64,000 nucleotides of DNA from Gorsachius magnificus (lineage: Eukaryota > Chordata > Aves > Pelecaniformes > Ardeidae), in assembly GCA_034008185.1 (NCBI GenBank), contig CM067081.1, positions 30,254,806-30,318,805 of the forward strand, read 5' to 3'. The notes beneath the pieces were generated by a model. The model ran no database searches. It saw nothing but the letters and a program-made list of their open reading frames with translations, and was not told the origin of the DNA. Shown here piece by piece: positions 1 through 33,690 of the stretch (within the stretch, counting starts at the first letter, position 1; each line of letters opens with the position of its first letter). A program made the position numbers and the translations under genes.

Positions 1-600
1 AATAAAAGGTACTAAAGGCAGTACCTCTACCTATTTTGGCAATATTTGTTTGGTCGCTGACTGAGTGGGTATTTCTGCTTCCTACCTGATCTGTCAGTTT
101 TGAAACAGCCTCTCAACTTGATTTCCTTTTCACAGCATTTTGCTGCTTGCTTGTTACCTTACTATCTGAGCTGGATTATATCTAAGTCGAGGGCCAGACT
201 GAACTTCAATTTTGTTTTTAAGTTTTTGACTTCAGGACAGGGAAATGAAGTTGTGCTTGAAAGATAACATACATAACAAAGTTTTCTTGTGGTGGGATGC
301 TTTCTTTCAGGTGACCTACGTACTCAGCAACAGTCAAGCTGCCTCGAGCTGTGATGAAGTTAAGGGGAAGCTGTTGGCTTGTATTCTTAAACGTTTAGGT
401 GGCAAAATCTGTTCAGTTTTCCCTCAAATGGTTATATGCTTACTATTGTTGCTGTAGTTGTGGTACTAATGATTCCTAGACAGCTGTAAGTTTCCAGCAG
501 TGTGTACAAAGGAATGAGGTAGTGGACAAATTGCTCACCCTTACTCTTGCAAAAGTGATATTGTTTAAACCAGTGTTTTAATAAATACAGCCTTTAATTT
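1..600 (+). other. Left-edge flank, possible end of the INTS6 3' UTR
   Basis: No coding exon is recognised here. A plus-strand AATAAA lies at 580-585, just before the end of the convergent SERPINE3 gene. In human 13q14 INTS6 lies tail-to-tail with SERPINE3, so this could be the last part of an INTS6 3' UTR. That rests on synteny and one hexamer only. The 70-codon open frame at 245-457 shows no recognisable domain. Confidence 0.25.
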
Positions 601-651
601 CATTGAAGGAAAGCGCATAGGAAGAACGGAGGACAGTGTGTTTGTCTAGTG

Positions 652-655
652 TTTA

Positions 656-657
<2 letters not shown>
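652..657 (-). terminator. AATAAA hexamer overlapping the SERPINE3 stop codon
   Basis: The minus strand reads TAATAAAC across the stop, so a perfect polyadenylation hexamer overlaps the TAA. A weaker minus-strand ATTAAA lies at 593-598, which would give a 3' UTR of roughly 80 nt. Which signal is used cannot be told from sequence alone. Confidence 0.35.
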
Positions 658-22763
<22,106 letters not shown>

Positions 22764-22802
22764 GAAGGCAAGCTGGGTTTGCTCTCCACCAGGTAATCAT
22801 AC

Positions 22803-25800
22803 CTGCAATTAATAATACAGATATATTTAGAAATGCAATAGGCTGAGCTGACACAGGAACTTTCCCTTTCCTTCAATGTTAAGATACCACTTGCAATAGT
22901 AATGATTACTGTTAAAATACTTGTCCAGGTCTACCCAGTAGCTGTTGTAATAATAAAAAAAAAGATGTAGGGACATGCTGATGAATCTGTTGACTAACAA
23001 GAACTGAGTTTTCCAGAATGTTGTGCCCATGTAGGATGATTGGCCATTACAGTGCATGGAGACACAGAGCCCCTCAGTTAAGAAGTTGGCAGTCGTGCAG
23101 TCATGCTGTCTCCGTGCTGCTGAGCACCCACAGCTCCTTTCTGTCCCCAGCAGAAAGGGGGTCATATCCAGCACTCCCAGGAGGAAGGCCACCCCTCATG
23201 AGGTGCAGGTATCTAACTGGGATCTCCAGGCTGGGGTTTCGATCCAAGTTTGAAAAAAGCTGGCTTCAAATTTCTCCCCCAGGTATTCCTTCCGTGAAAT
23301 TTATCACAGTTGAAAAAAGGTTGTATTTGCAAAAGGCTCCAGTACTTCCAGCACAAAATCACTGCTTGAGATTTTTATGGGAAATCAAGCATTGGTCAAC
23401 AATATATTAAGAGACACTTAGATTCATATTTAAAGGAATAATACTAAAATGACAGAATAGCTTTCTTTACAGAATTTCGCCTTTTACATTGTATGCAAGT
23501 ATATTTTAAAACATACTGCACCTTCTTTCACTTCAGGATTTCCTACAAATCTTTCTCCATGCCCTTTGCTCTAGAGAGCACCTCTAATGCTTCGCATTTA
23601 CTCACAGTTAGCTCTGTTAAATTGTCTTGCCTTTCTGTGTCCTTCTGGGTGCCTGAATGGAAGCTGCCTATGTACGTCTTGTCTCCTTCTTTAATAGGTA
23701 GTGGAGTAAAGACTAAGTCATGAGACTGCATTCAAAGGGATAGTCAGTGATCAGAGTCTCTGTCGGCGATGTCTGTACCACTCTGTCCAAATTCCTGTAG
23801 GCTACAAGCTCTATGGAGAGCCAGGCAAAGCAGCATGCCACTGACCAGCAAATCCAAGGCAAGGAACAAAAAGGTACACATGGAGATACAGTCAGCAACT
23901 TCCTTGCAAGCCCTGCTCGAGCCTCATGAGGCTTGTGACCTGCTGGTACCGAGCAAGGCATCTCCTATCTCTCTTCCCACCCCCCTCCTTCTTTTATATG
24001 AATTCCATTGATTCCTCTGCCACAAAGGGGAAGAGAAAGGGCTCTCTGTGTACCAGGCACAGTTATTTTTTTCCCCCACTTTGAAACCTTATTCAGAAAT
24101 CCCATGCAATTAAAATGTCTTTATTTGCCATTGTTATTTTTTTTTTAATGCCATCCCAAATAGCAAGATTTTCATTCACTCTTTAGTTTCCAGGAGGAAA
24201 GAAACAACAAAGCAGTGCACTTGAAGGCGATCGCATGAGGAAGGGATCGCTTTGAATGACCCAGAAGCAGAAGAGCTGAGACTGTCACCACTTTAAAAGC
24301 GGTTTCAGCTGTTCATGGCTTTCTTCATGTGACAGGATCAAATCATGCCTGTCATCTTCACAGGTTCAGCCTCACAGCTTCACAATGGCACCGAAGGCAA
24401 GCGAGGTTTTGGCTTTGAAATGTGTGTAAAACGGCAGCTTACTGATCGGCACAGAGTTTGACATTACATATACACTTAGCTATTTTACAACGTATGTTCC
24501 TGCTGCAACTGGGAGAGAAAACATGGGGAAAAAGGTCATTAAAGTCAAGTAATAGTGTTTATGTGCTACTGTTTCACCCTTAGTGGGGAAGGAGCAGCCA
24601 TGCAATGGAATTAGGGCCCAAACGAGCATGAAGCAATGGTCTTCACTTGTGCTGCTCCTCTTTCTTCTCTTCTGAGAAGGTGACCAAATTGACACTGATA
24701 CTGGGGTCTGTCTCAGGATCCTGGGGTTTAGACCACATTCCTGCTAGGAGGGATGAAGGGCGAGAGTTTGGCCAGTCCCTGCCTCGTACAACAGGCAGGG
24801 ATGTAGCTTTTGCCATGGATTTCAATGGCACTATCTTCACCAAAATTACATTTGGGTTTAAGGGTTTTGCTGAATGAGGACCTCTCTGCTGCAGTTATCG
24901 TTAACAACATTAATAAATCCACGGGGATGGAGATGTGTTTTCAGGGAATGAAACGTAGGCCACCGAGTGATTTCTCAAAGGGCTCCGAGCTGTCGATAGA
25001 TAAATTGACTCTGGTCACTGGTGAGGACTGTACAGCTGGATTTGGTGTGATGCTCCTGGAGGCTCCTGATTTCCTCTGTGCCCTGCCTGATACTGTCCTG
25101 TGGATTTATTAAGATTTAGGAGAAGGATAGGGATCCCCTGAATTTTTTTGATATTACTATCAAAAATTGACATTCAGTTCCCACCTGGCAAAAAATGAAG
25201 CCGATGCTGCTATTCAGATTTGGGGTAAGTATCTATGGAAGATGTAATTGAAAATTTGACACAGCATAATGTGATGTGTGACAGCATCATTTCTGTGGGA
25301 AAGAGGAAAAAACCCATTCTGCCTCATGTCTCATTGCAGCGGGGATGCAGAAATTGGGGGGTTTATTTCAAACCCTCCCTCTCTGCACCTGATCTAAGAA
25401 AAAAAACTATGGAGGAATCTCAGCAGCAAAAACTGTGTTTGCAGACAAGGATGGAGGACTTAAGAAAACTAAAAATAAATCAATGCTGTTCCAAGTAGCC
25501 ATGGGGAATAAGAAATAAACTTTACATATAATGAATAAAAAAGAAAATCCATTAGGGAATGATTAGAAGGATAAAAGGCAGTAGAGTAAGAAAGAAGGAA
25601 AAGTCAGTAAAACTAGCTGTGGCTAAAAAACAAGTGATAAAATACCAGGGGGAGGGTATGAACATTTATCACGATCAAGGCCAGATCCAAAAATCTCTCG
25701 CCCCTTCAGTTTAGCAGCCTAAGTTTTAAGTTTCTCTTCCCCGAAGTGTGAGCCAAGGCCAAGACCTGGGTGTCTGGGGAGAAGCTGGTGCCACGTGGGG

Positions 25801-27918
25801 ATGAGTCTGAAGACTGAGCTTGCCAAGCGAGCCCGGGGAGCCAGGAGCTGAGCCGTCCAAGTGAGGGGAGTTTGGGGCATAACCTGGGGGCTGCAAACCA
25901 AATAGGGCAATTACAGAAATTCCAGGTCAAAAAGAGAGGTGTCCTGGACCTGCAGAAGAGTTAGGATTGGGCTGCTGCGGAGAAAGGGAGTTTCTGGCTC
26001 TTTTTAAGGATTTTTTTTAAGAGTCTTTAAACTTGCCTGTGTCCTAGTTTAGCCATCACATCCTTCTTCGCGTCTTAATCTGGATATGCATCACAAGGTA
26101 CTGAGTAAAGCACTGATAAATTTGCTGGCAATCATTTTATTTCTGAAATGCTGGAAAAGCCTTTAAAAAGGAATGCAATTGATCGGTCCCCCAGATAACT
26201 CTTCAAAGACAGAAAGGGGCAGAGGTAGAAGTTGTATTTTGAGAAATGCTTCTTGACATTGAGATAACTTAGAGTGTCTGGAGGGAAATGAGGGAAGGCA
26301 CAAAACGAGGACATCTGGAGAAAATATGGCACAGCAGCGTGCGGGTAGGAGGCTGGAGCACACGGTGCTGTGCCTCCATGGAGCTCCTCTGGGCATCTAC
26401 AGAAGCAGCTCTGAGGGCTTCAGAGGGAGCCCAAGCTCTCTGTCCCCTCACTGAGCAGAGAAAACCACCACTCTTTGAGAAGAACAGCAAAGAGCTTCCT
26501 GATGCATGAGCAAGCCCTCAAACAGGGAGCAGAACTGGTGGGAAGCGCTGGGGAGAAGCAGCAGGTGGTGGCTGCTTTCACCAATGGTTTAGATCCTGTC
26601 CGTGTCTGCGGTGTGTCAGCACTGTTACCGTATGGGCCCTCGATGTCCTTCTGTCTGACCACCGTGCTGGGCGAGGGGACAGACTGCTGAAGCTCCCCCC
26701 ACGGCTCAGCACTATCAGACCCTGACATAGGCAGCTCTGCAACATCTGGTGTGAAAAATGTGCAAAAGTAGAAAAGAGAGACAAGGGAAAGAGAAATGGT
26801 CAGAGACTCTTGTTGTCCAGAACTTAATCTTCAAGGTCTTCATGTGCCAGATTCTGCTTTCAGGTACCAGGAGTGTGGATGCAAACCATTGACATCAACT
26901 TGGGGCCTGGAGCAAACGGGGAGCTGCTGGGGGCATATGGGCTGGGAGGCTCCTCCGGGGGACAGGGTGCTCCCTGACAGTGGAAAACAGGCTCAGGATT
27001 GAACCTCCATGGTGGTGGCATTGGGGAGGAAGGTGAGGAGCTTGTTCAGCCCTGGAAGCAGGTAGAAGCCACAGGACTGAAATGAGAAACCAGAGGGAAA
27101 GGCACAGCCTGCACAGGCACTGTGGGCAGAGGGAGATTTCTTTGGAACCCTTCCCCCCCACCCCCCGAAAAATGTTTCTCCCAGGAGACTGGAGTTTTCC
27201 CTGATTTATTAATCTGTGCTCTAATAAAACTGAGCCCTGGTTTGGTGTGGCTGCTGAAAGGGGGAACAGTTCTGCTTTTGGGCTCTGGGTAGTTTGAGCT
27301 TCAGCTGCACAGACTTTACACAGAAAACCAAAGCAGAATTTAGCCCAAGGAAAGGCTGGAAGAGAAAAAGGTGAGAGGACCTGGTGAAAGGCAGGTTTTC
27401 CTCTTCAGCACTCTTTCATTTACTTCCCTGTGTCAGGTTGCTCTCCAGAAATCTTCATTTCACTCTAGCACAACCCTGTTATCTGCAGGATTACTGTACA
27501 TTTACCCCTTCATAAATGGGAAAAGAATTTAGCCTTTTACCTGCACCTGGGTTTTATGTGCTTGCTCTCTTTAACATATATAACCCTGGGGAAATTAAAT
27601 TGAATCCAAACCAGCTTCCTTCCTGCTTACATCTTTCCTCCAGGAGAGAGCCCGTGCTGCAAGATACCAACACATTTGCTCAGTCAGGAATAAGGTTCTG
27701 CTGAATTTCAGGATAAGAAAAATTTGCATCATCATTTCATACACAGCTTACTCTGTGGGGAGGCGGTTGGCTGTGGAGCCATGGAACACCCAGCTGAGCA
27801 AGTTCAAGTGAATTTGCTTACTGCTATCCACACGCCATGTAAAAACCACCACTACCTCTGCCTCCTGCTGGATTGTGAGGGCAAAATCTGGCTCTTCAAA
27901 GGATGACCACTGTAGAGG
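22803..27918. other. Intergenic DNA upstream of SERPINE3
   Basis: No coding exon, RNA gene or repeat family is recognised. The SERPINE3 promoter and any non-coding first exon should lie here or further right, but I see no convincing CpG island. Several short open frames around 26163-27161 overlap on both strands and look like chance in a GC-richer patch. Confidence 0.5.
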
Positions 27919-27923
27919 ATCAC
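27919..27923. repeat. Target site duplication ATCAC, left copy
   Basis: It matches 34885-34889 exactly, immediately outside the LTR ends, as expected for retroviral integration with a 5-bp stagger. Confidence 0.9.
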
Positions 27924-28515
27924 TGTCGTGGTTTAACCCGGCTGGCAACTAAGCACCACGCAGCTGCTCGCTCACTCCCCCCCTCCCTCAGTGGGATGGG
28001 GGAGAGAATCAGAGAAAAAGAAAAAAAAGTAAGACCCGTGGGTTGAGATAGAGACAGTTTAATAAGAGAGAAGAATAACAATAATAATAATGGTAAGAAA
28101 ATATACAGAATATATAAAACAAGTGATGCACAATGCAATTGCTCACCACCCGCTGACCGATGCCCAGCCCGTCCCGAGCAGCGATCACTCCCCCCGAGCC
28201 GTGATCACACAGCCCGAGCTGCGACCACTCTGCCCGCGACCGACCGATCGACTAACCCCCCCCCCGAGCATGACATTATATGGTATGGAATAGCTCTTTG
28301 GACAGTTTGGGTCCTAGCTGTGCTGTACTCCCAGCTTGTTATGCACCTGGCCGAGCAGGAGAAGCTCAAAAAGTCCTTGAGCAGTCTGAGCACTACTTGG
28401 CAACAACTAAAAACATCAGCGTGTTATCAACATTCTTCTAGCACTGAATCCAAAGCACAGCACTATGCTAGCTTCTGTGAAGAAAATTAACTCTATCCCA
28501 GCCGAAACCAGGACA
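27924..28515 (-). repeat. 3' LTR of the provirus (592 bp)
   Basis: Same length as the 5' LTR and about 98 percent identical by eye. The differences are mostly single transitions, plus two sites in the (AAT)n tract. A minus-strand TATA-like ATATAATG lies at 28274-28281 and an ATTAAA at 28058-28063. It lies about 5.2 kb upstream of the SERPINE3 start codon in the same orientation. Confidence 0.95.
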
Positions 28516-28530
28516 TTCCACCCCTTATTC
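28516..28530 (-). promoter_or_regulatory. Polypurine tract
   Basis: Directly next to the 3' LTR the minus strand reads AATAAGGGGTGGAA, the expected plus-strand primer position. Confidence 0.85.
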
Positions 28531-28919
28531 TATACCATTTACGTCATGCTTAGGTCCTACCCTTACAATACATTCCAATTAATCACCACCATTTTCTCAT
28601 CTTTTTGGTACATACACAGATATCATTCCCTTAGTCTATGGACCATCCCTCTGAAATGTCCATTGGGTTCATATAGTCCATGGTTTTGGGCTCCATCTGT
28701 CGTAACAGTCTTTCAGGGCAGGAGAGATGGGGTCTGGTGTTGGGTTGTTGCTTGCTGAAGTCAGTTCTGGTTCCATCCGCTGCATTTCCTCAGTTTCTTC
28801 AAAATTCATTCTTCATTAATCTGGGCGATTCTTATTGCTATACCATTGATAGGGCATACAGCAATAGTAAAAATGATGACATACTATATTATACAGCAAT
28901 TAACATCATACAATTCAGT
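28531..28919 (-). other. Provirus 3' untranslated segment, env absent
   Basis: About 390 bp lie between the integrase stop and the purine tract. No open frame or envelope motif is present. Confidence 0.8.
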
Positions 28920-30560
28920 TCATTGGCTATTTTCACCCAAAATCAAATCCCTTTGAGGTACACATCGGACTTCCCTGTCCTTCTGCATCACCCACCAAGT
29001 AGAGCCAGGTCCTTGAGCAAAAGCAATCCCACGGATGGGTTTGCCTTTACCTGAGGCAGGAGTAACCCAGACTGTCTTCCCCAGCATATTTTTTACATGC
29101 ACTACAGGGACTTTATCCCCTTCTACAGTACGTAAGAGGTTTGATTGGGCAGGGCCAGCTCGGTTGGCAGATCCTCTAGTGTTGACTAACCAAGTAGCTT
29201 TTGCTAAATGTGTATCCCAATGTTTGAATGTTTCACCACCCATTACTTTCAGTTTAGTTTTTAACAGTCCATTGTATCGTTCAATTTTCCCAGAGGCTGG
29301 TGCATGATAGGGGATGTGATAGACCCACTCAATGCCATGCTCTTTGGCCCATTTGTCTATGAGGCTGTTTCGGAAGTGAGTTCCGTTGTCTGACTCAATT
29401 CTTTCTGGGGTGCCATGTCGCCACAGGACTTGTTTTTCAAGGCCTAGGATAGCGTTCCGGGCAGTGGCATGGGGCACGGGATATGTTTCCAACCATCCAG
29501 TGGTCGCTTCCACCATGGTGAGCACATAGCGCTTGCCATGGCGGGTTTGTGGAAGTGTGATATAATCGATCTGCCAAGCCTCTCCATATTTGTATTTCAG
29601 CCACCGTCCTCCATACCAGAGAGGCTTTAACCGCTTGGCTTGTTTGATCGCAGCACATGTTTCACATTCATGGATAACCTGTGCAATAGCGTCCATAGTT
29701 AAGTCCACCCCTCGATCACGAGCCCATCTGTACGTTGCATCTCTTCCTTGATGGCCTGAGGTGTCATGGGCCCACCGAGCTAGAAACAATTCACCCTTAT
29801 GTTGCCAGTCCAGATCCACCTGAGCCACTTCAATCTTAGCAGCCTGATCTGCCTGCTGGTTGTTTTGATGTTCTTCAGAGGCCCGACTCTTGGGTACATG
29901 AGCATCTACGTGACATACTTTTACAACTAGGTTCTCCACCTGGGAAGCAATATCTTGCCATAGTGAGGCAGCCCAGATGGGTTTGCCTCTGCGCTGCCAG
30001 TTGCTCTGCTTCCATTGCTGTAACCACCCCCACAAAGCATTTGCCACCATCCATGAGTCAGTATAGAGATAGAGCACTGGCCATTTTTCTCTTTCAGCAA
30101 TATCTAAAGCCAGCGGGATGGCTTTCACCTCTGCAAACTGACTTGATTCACCTTCTCCTTCAGCAGTCTCTGCAACTTGTCTTGTAGGACTCCATACAGC
30201 AGCCTTCCACCTTCGATGCTTTCCCACAAGATGACAGGATCCATCAGTGAACAGAGCATATTGCTTCTCGTTTTCTGGCAATTTATTGTACAGCGGGGCC
30301 TCTTCAGCACGCACCACCTCCTCCTCTGGTGATACTCCAAAATATTTGCCTTCTGGCCAGTCCATGATCACTTCCAAGATTCCTGGGCGATTGGGGTTTC
30401 CTATTCGAGCCCGTTGTGTAATCAGTGCGACCCACTTACTTCACGTAGCATCAGTTGCATGATGTGTAGAGGGGACCTTCCATGTGAACATCCAGCCCAG
30501 CACTGGCAGTCGGGATGCCAGGAGGAGCTGTGCTTCAGTACCAATCACTTCTGAAGCAGC
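28920..30560 (-). pseudogene. pol: RNase H and integrase region of Pol
   Basis: After one more in-frame TGA (30441-30443) the frame is open to its natural stop at 28920. RNase H residues are visible: Asp in FTDGSC, Glu in FAEVKAI, Asp in YTDSWM and a late HVDAH. Integrase has an HHCC zinc motif (HDTSGHQG through CETC). Its catalytic triad is Asp in WQIDYI, Asp in ESDNGTHF and Glu in GKIERYNG, with exactly 35 residues between the last two. The C-terminal part reaches LILGENSQ. No dUTPase or env follows. Confidence 0.92.
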
Positions 30561-31565
30561 TCAAACCCCTTCATACACTGCTAATACCTCTTTTTCAGTT
30601 GGAGTATAGTTGGCTTCAGATCCTCTGTATCCCCGACTCCAAAAGCCTAGGGGTCGGCCCCGAGTCTCCCCTGGTGCTTTCTGCCAAAGGCTCCAGGTAG
30701 GGCCATTCTCCCCGGCTGCGGTGTAAAGCACATTCTTTACATCTTGCCCTGCCCGGACCGGCCCAAGGGCTACTGCATGCACTATCTCCCGTTTAATTTG
30801 TTCAAAGGCTTGTCGTTGTTCAGGGCCCCATTTGAAATCGTACTTCTTCTGGGTCACTTGGTAGAGAGGGCTTACAATCTGGCTGTAATTTGGAATATGC
30901 ATTCTCCAAAAACCCACAACGCCCAAGAAAGCTTGTGTTTCCTTTTTGCTAGTTGGTGGAGACATAGCTGTTATTTTATTGATCACATCCATTGGAATCT
31001 GACGACGTCCATCTTGCCATTTGATTCCTAAAAACTGGATCTCCTGTGCAGGTCCTTTGACCTTACTTTGTTTTATGGCGAAACTGGCCTTCAGAAGGAT
31101 TTGGACTATTTTCTTCCCTTTCTCAAAAACTTCTTCTGCTGAATTGCCCCACACAATGATGTCATCAATGTATTGCAGGTGCTCTGGAGCCTTACCCTGT
31201 TCCAGTGCTGTCTGGATCAGTCCATGGCAAATGGTAGGGCTGTGTTTCCACCCCTGGGGCAGTTGATTCCAGGTGTACTGGATGCCCCTCCAAGTGAAAG
31301 CAAACTGTGGCCTGCACTCTGCTGCCGAAGGGATTGAAAAGAAAGCATTTGCAATATCAGTTGTGGCATACCACTTGGCTGCCTTTGACTCCAGTTCGTA
31401 TTGAAGTTCTAACATGTCCGGCACGGCAGCACTCAGTGGTGGTGTAACTTCATTCAGGCCACGATAGTCTACTGTTAGTCTCCACTCTCCATCAGACTTT
31501 CTCACTGGCCATATGGGACTGTTAAAGGGTGATCGAGTCTTGCTGATCACTCCTTGGCTCTCCAG
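30561..31565 (-). pseudogene. pol: Reverse transcriptase region of Pol
   Basis: This open stretch starts with the SPFNSPIWPVRKSDGEWRLT region and includes VDYRGLNEVT. It has the active-site YIDDIIVWG, LPQGWKHSPT ahead of it, and the FLGIKWQDGRR thumb segment. It ends at TGA 30561-30563, with the connection domain continuing in frame beyond it. All core RT motifs appear intact over roughly 330 residues. Confidence 0.92.
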
Positions 31566-32360
31566 TCAACGAATCAGCTTATGGATGGGAATCAGGGAGT
31601 CTCGGTTGGTGCAATATTGCCTCCTGTGCACTGTTGTGGTGGCAATCGGCACTTGTTGTTCTTCAACACTCAGCAACCCCACAACCGAAGGGTCCTTTGA
31701 GAGACCAGGCAAGGTAGACAGCTGCTTAATTTCTTCTGCCTCCAATGCAGCTATACCAAAAGCCCACCGGTACCCTTTTGGGTCCTTGAAATACCCTCTC
31801 CTGAGGTAGTCTATGCCAAGGATGCACAGAGCATCTGGGCCAGTCACAATGCGGTGCTTTTGCCACTCATTCCCGGTTAGGCTCATTTCGGCCTCCAATA
31901 CAGTCAGCTCTTGAGATCCCCCTGTCACTCCAGAAATACAAATGGATTCTGCCCCTATATGGCTTGATGGCATTAGAGTACACCGTGCACCGGTGTCTAC
32001 TAGAGCTCTATACTTCTGTGGGTCTGACGTGCCAGGCCATCGAATCCACACAGTCCAGTAGACCCGGTTGTCCCTTTCCTCCACCTGGCTGGAGGCAGGG
32101 CCCCTCTAATTCTGATCACTGTTGCTCATGGTTTGTGTATATGAGTCAGAAGTTCCTTCATCACAATCAGAATTAAGATCAGCTCTTTTATTCTGTCTGA
32201 AAAAACGACGATCTACCCCGTCTTTGGAAATTGGACCAACAAGTTTCCTGGAAGAGCCCCCTTTTGTGCTTGTTTTTCTTTGCAACTCGTGTACTCGTGC
32301 CTCTAGGGTCGAGGTAGGTTTTCCGTCCCATTTCCTCATGTCCTCTCCATGGTCACGCAG
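31566..32360 (-). pseudogene. pro: Retroviral aspartic protease region
   Basis: It lies in the same frame as Gag and Pol. A linker open at 32109-32360 ends at TAG 32106-32108. The protease proper (31569-32105) carries the catalytic ALVDTGARCTLMP motif, and a second signature ILGIDYLRRG. It ends at TGA 31566-31568, just before the reverse transcriptase. The catalytic triad DTG is intact. The stops on either side show that the copy is inactive unless they are read through. Confidence 0.85.
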
Positions 32361-33578
32361 CTAAAACCATAGAGTGCCCCATGGTGTGTACCCTCGATAT
32401 TCTTTTTCTTGAGCAGAAGGGCGCTTACTTCTAATGGCTGAGATACTGGTCTGTACAGGAGAGGTGTAGGACATATGCTTTTCGAGTCGTTCAACCTTTT
32501 GGGACAGTTTATCCACAGCAGAGACGAGGGAAGAAGAGATACTTTCTTCGTATTCCCGGAGCTGGCTAGCCATTTCATCCACTGTTGGTCCCCGTCCAGC
32601 TTCCCAGTTCATTATTGCCCATGTGTTGGCATATGATGTTGGTGCGCTCCGTAACAACTTCCGCCACATGGGTCGTGTGCACTGGACACTATCTGGATCT
32701 TTAGGCAACTGGTCATTGTCCAGGTCACTATAAATCACTTCCAGGACAGCCAATTCCCTCAGGTACTGGATGCCTTTCTCCACGGTGGTCCATTTGCCTG
32801 GGCGATGTATGACATCTTCCTTGAAGGGATATCTTTCCTTCATGGCTGACAGTAGTCGCCTCCAGAGGCTGAGGACTTGTGTCCCTTTTCCAATCGCTTT
32901 GTCAATGCCCCCTTCCCTAGAAAGGGATCCCAGCTGTTTGGCTTCTTTACCCTCCAGTTCCAGGCTACTGGCCCCATTATCCCAGCATCGGAGCAACCAG
33001 GTGACAAGATGCTCTCCTGCACGACGGCTGAAATCTTTTCGCATATCTCGCAGCTCACCCAAGGATAGAGACCGTGTTGTTTCTGTCTCATTTATGAGCT
33101 CTTCCTCTTCCTCCTCCTTTTGTGATCGCCCTGATTCATCCTCCCTTTCTAAACGAGTTGACTTTCGCTTCCAAGATTTCTTCTTGTGTATAGGGGCAAC
33201 TGATACCGGCACAGGGTCACTCCCTGTTTCAGCTGCAATGCCTGTCGCTGGGGTTTGAGTAGCTGCAGTGCAGGTTGCAGGGGTTGGAGTAGCAGCGGTG
33301 CCTGTCGCAGGGGTTGGAGTAGCAGCGGTGCCTGTGCCTACGGCTGGAGGAGCTACAGTGGGTGTCACTGGGGTTGGAGTAGCTGCAGTGCCTGTGTCCA
33401 CAGTTCGGGTAGCTACAGTGGGTGTTGCAGGGGTTGGAGTAGCAGTGGTGCCTGTCGCAGGGGTTGGAGTAGTACACGTGGGTGTCGCAGGGGTTGGAGT
33501 AGCAGCAGTGCCTACACCACAGCTGGGGAGTACAGTGGGTGTCACTGGGGTTGGAGTAGCAGCAGTGCCTGTGTCCAC
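32361..33578 (-). pseudogene. gag: Gag polyprotein of the provirus (main part)
   Basis: The frame begins inside the minisatellite. It continues through a basic stretch (KKKSWKRKSTRLERE), a glutamate run, and then a helical domain with ELRDMRKDFSRRAGEHL and WLLRCWDNGASSLEL, a pattern seen in ERV-L/foamy-type Gag. A coiled-coil-like segment follows (VSAVDKLSQKVERLEKHM). No CCHC zinc knuckle is visible. The frame ends at TAG 32361-32363 and continues without frame change into the protease region. Because the upstream leader is in another frame, full-length Gag is not made from this copy. Confidence 0.8.
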
Positions 33579-33690
33579 AGCTGGTAGCTACAGTGGGTGT
33601 CCGGGGCTGGAGTAGCAGCAGTGCCTGTGTCTGCAGTTGGAGTAGCTACAGTGGGTGTCACTGAGGTTGGAGTAGCTGCAGGGCCTGCTG
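33241..33690 (-). repeat. Coding minisatellite, 30-bp unit, about 15 copies
   Basis: Units alternate between CCTGTCGCAGGGGTTGGAG-type and GGTGTCACTGGGGTTGGAG-type. Each encodes about ten residues rich in Thr, Pro and Ala on the minus strand. Most units are exactly 30 bp. One (about 33514-33540) is 27 bp. Two adjacent units, 33568-33595 and 33596-33623, are 28 bp. Confidence 0.9.

Noticed and set aside
28090..28393. Pair of nearly identical small open frames at 28090-28393 and 34459-34762
   Set aside because: These are the two LTRs read in the same frames, not duplicated genes.
28516..28919. Possible env remnant
   Set aside because: Too short, with no open frame or transmembrane/fusion-like pattern. 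The element appears to lack env.
33255..33615. Plus-strand Gly/Val or Gly/Ser/Trp-rich repeat proteins resembling elastin
   Set aside because: They are antisense readings of the 30-bp coding minisatellite in the provirus gag. A 30-bp unit keeps every frame repetitive.
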